7,667 bases of DNA from JACRBK01 sp964427955 (lineage in GTDB: Bacteria; Chloroflexota; Anaerolineae; Aggregatilineales; Aggregatilineaceae): the NCBI GenBank assembly GCA_964427955.1, contig CAYRWY010000296.1:1-7667 (forward strand), in the 5' to 3' direction. The position numbers were made by a program, and so were the translations under genes. This document shows positions 7,102 to 7,667 of this stretch, one piece after another; within the stretch, counting starts at the first letter, position 1; each line of letters opens with the position of its first letter. Below the pieces are notes generated by a model. That model saw nothing but the letters and a program-made list of their open reading frames with translations. It was not told where the DNA came from and ran no database searches.

Positions 7102-7667
7102 ATGACCGATCTGCTGTACCAAACCGACAGCTACCTGCAAACCTTCGACGCGGTTGTGACCGCCCTGGACGCCGAGCAGCGCGGCGTAATCCTGGATCGC
7201 ACCGCCTTTTACCCCGGCGGCGGCGGGCAGCTTCCCGACGAAGGCACGCTGACCGTCGGCGGCCTCGCCTACCCCGTCACTCGCGCACGCAAAGTGGGCG
7301 ATCAGGTCGTGCACCTGCTCGCCGGAGATCAGCCGCTCCCCGCGCTGGGCGCCGCCGTGCGCGGCCAGATCGACTGGGAGCGCCGCTACAAGCTGATGCG
7401 CACCCACACCGCCATGCACATCCTGTGCGGCGTGATCTTCCGCGATTACGGCGCGTCCGTGACCGGCGGCGATATGGAGCCGCTGCAAGGCCGCATGGAT
7501 TTCGAGTTCGAGACCATGCACAAGGAACTCGTCAGCGCCATCGACACCGCCATCAACCAGGAAGTCGCCCAAGCCCGCCCGGTGCGCGTCGCCATTCTGC
7601 CCCGCGCCGATGCCTTCCAGATTCCCGACCTGATCCGCACCAAGATCAACCTGCTGCCCGAAGGCAT
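7102..7667 (+). CDS. AlaX-type alanyl-tRNA editing protein (partial, 3' end outside window)
   Basis: 188 residues are visible and the frame is still open at the window end. The sequence is that of the AlaRS editing domain standing alone, without the synthetase catalytic core. It starts Leu-Leu-Tyr-Gln-Thr-Asp-Ser-Tyr-Leu and has the family hallmark Asp-Arg-Thr-Ala-Phe-Tyr-Pro-Gly-Gly-Gly-Gly-Gln (32-43). It also has Asp-Trp-Glu-Arg-Arg-Tyr (91-96), the zinc-binding His102-x-x-x-His106 in Arg-Thr-His-Thr-Ala-Met-His, and Ile-Pro-Asp-Leu-Ile-Arg-Thr-Lys-Ile-Asn-Leu (174-184). AlaX proteins hydrolyse Ser- or Gly-tRNA(Ala) in trans and so prevent mistranslation of alanine codons. The second zinc motif (Cys-x-x-x-His in a Gly-Gly-Thr-His context) would lie beyond 7667 and could not be checked. 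Family members are about 230-250 aa, so roughly 50 residues are missing. An AlaRS gene cut to this domain is excluded by the ATG, the RBS and the N-terminal sequence. Confidence 0.9.
   Translation, partial: MTDLLYQTDSYLQTFDAVVTALDAEQRGVILDRTAFYPGGGGQLPDEGTLTVGGLAYPVTRARKVGDQVVHLLAGDQPLPALGAAVRGQIDWERRYKLMRTHTAMHILCGVIFRDYGASVTGGDMEPLQGRMDFEFETMHKELVSAIDTAINQEVAQARPVRVAILPRADAFQIPDLIRTKINLLPEG

Overview
The window is about 7.7 kb of GC-rich bacterial DNA, with every gene I accept on the + strand. I lean towards Chloroflexota (an Anaerolineae-type genome). The basis is gene content (an ABC-F ATPase, a DUF104/PIN toxin-antitoxin pair, a large fused membrane Fe-S oxidoreductase, AlaX) and a hairpin repeat with a CAGGGG(G)TGAGG tail that I remember from such genomes. 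This is recollection, not a search result.

Layout: (1) 1-116, the 3' end of a gene with an SH3b-like C-terminus. (2) 117-388, a leader region with an extended -10-like box, nested inverted repeats, a 30-codon ORF and a strong intrinsic terminator, ending in the RBS of the next gene. (3) 389-2038, a complete 549-aa ABC-F ATPase. (4) 2071-2803, a DUF104-type antitoxin whose stop overlaps (ATGA) the start of a VapC-like PIN toxin. The toxin is broken by a -1 frame change at a run of five Gs. (5) 2934-4664, a 576-aa protein of unknown function with a central stretch resembling DUF6884, a very acidic spacer and a helical C-terminal third. (6) 4665-4954, an intergenic region with a long hairpin repeat. 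(7) 4955-6955, a membrane-anchored Fe-S oxidoreductase of the HdrD/DUF224 type, resembling ETF:menaquinone oxidoreductases (EMO). (8) A second copy of the hairpin repeat at 6982-7020. (9) 7102 to the window end, an AlaX-type alanyl-tRNA editing protein cut by the window edge.

The genes do not form one operon. Distinct RBSs, gaps of 130-290 bases and repeat hairpins separate them into probable single-gene units, except the translationally coupled toxin-antitoxin pair. Themes are translation support (ABC-F, AlaX), energy metabolism (electron entry to the quinone pool) and a decayed or mis-assembled toxin-antitoxin module. I see no convincing new multi-gene system. The points most worth following are the toxin frameshift, the terminator-containing leader of the ABC-F gene, the DUF6884-like fusion protein and the repeat hairpins on both sides of the oxidoreductase gene.
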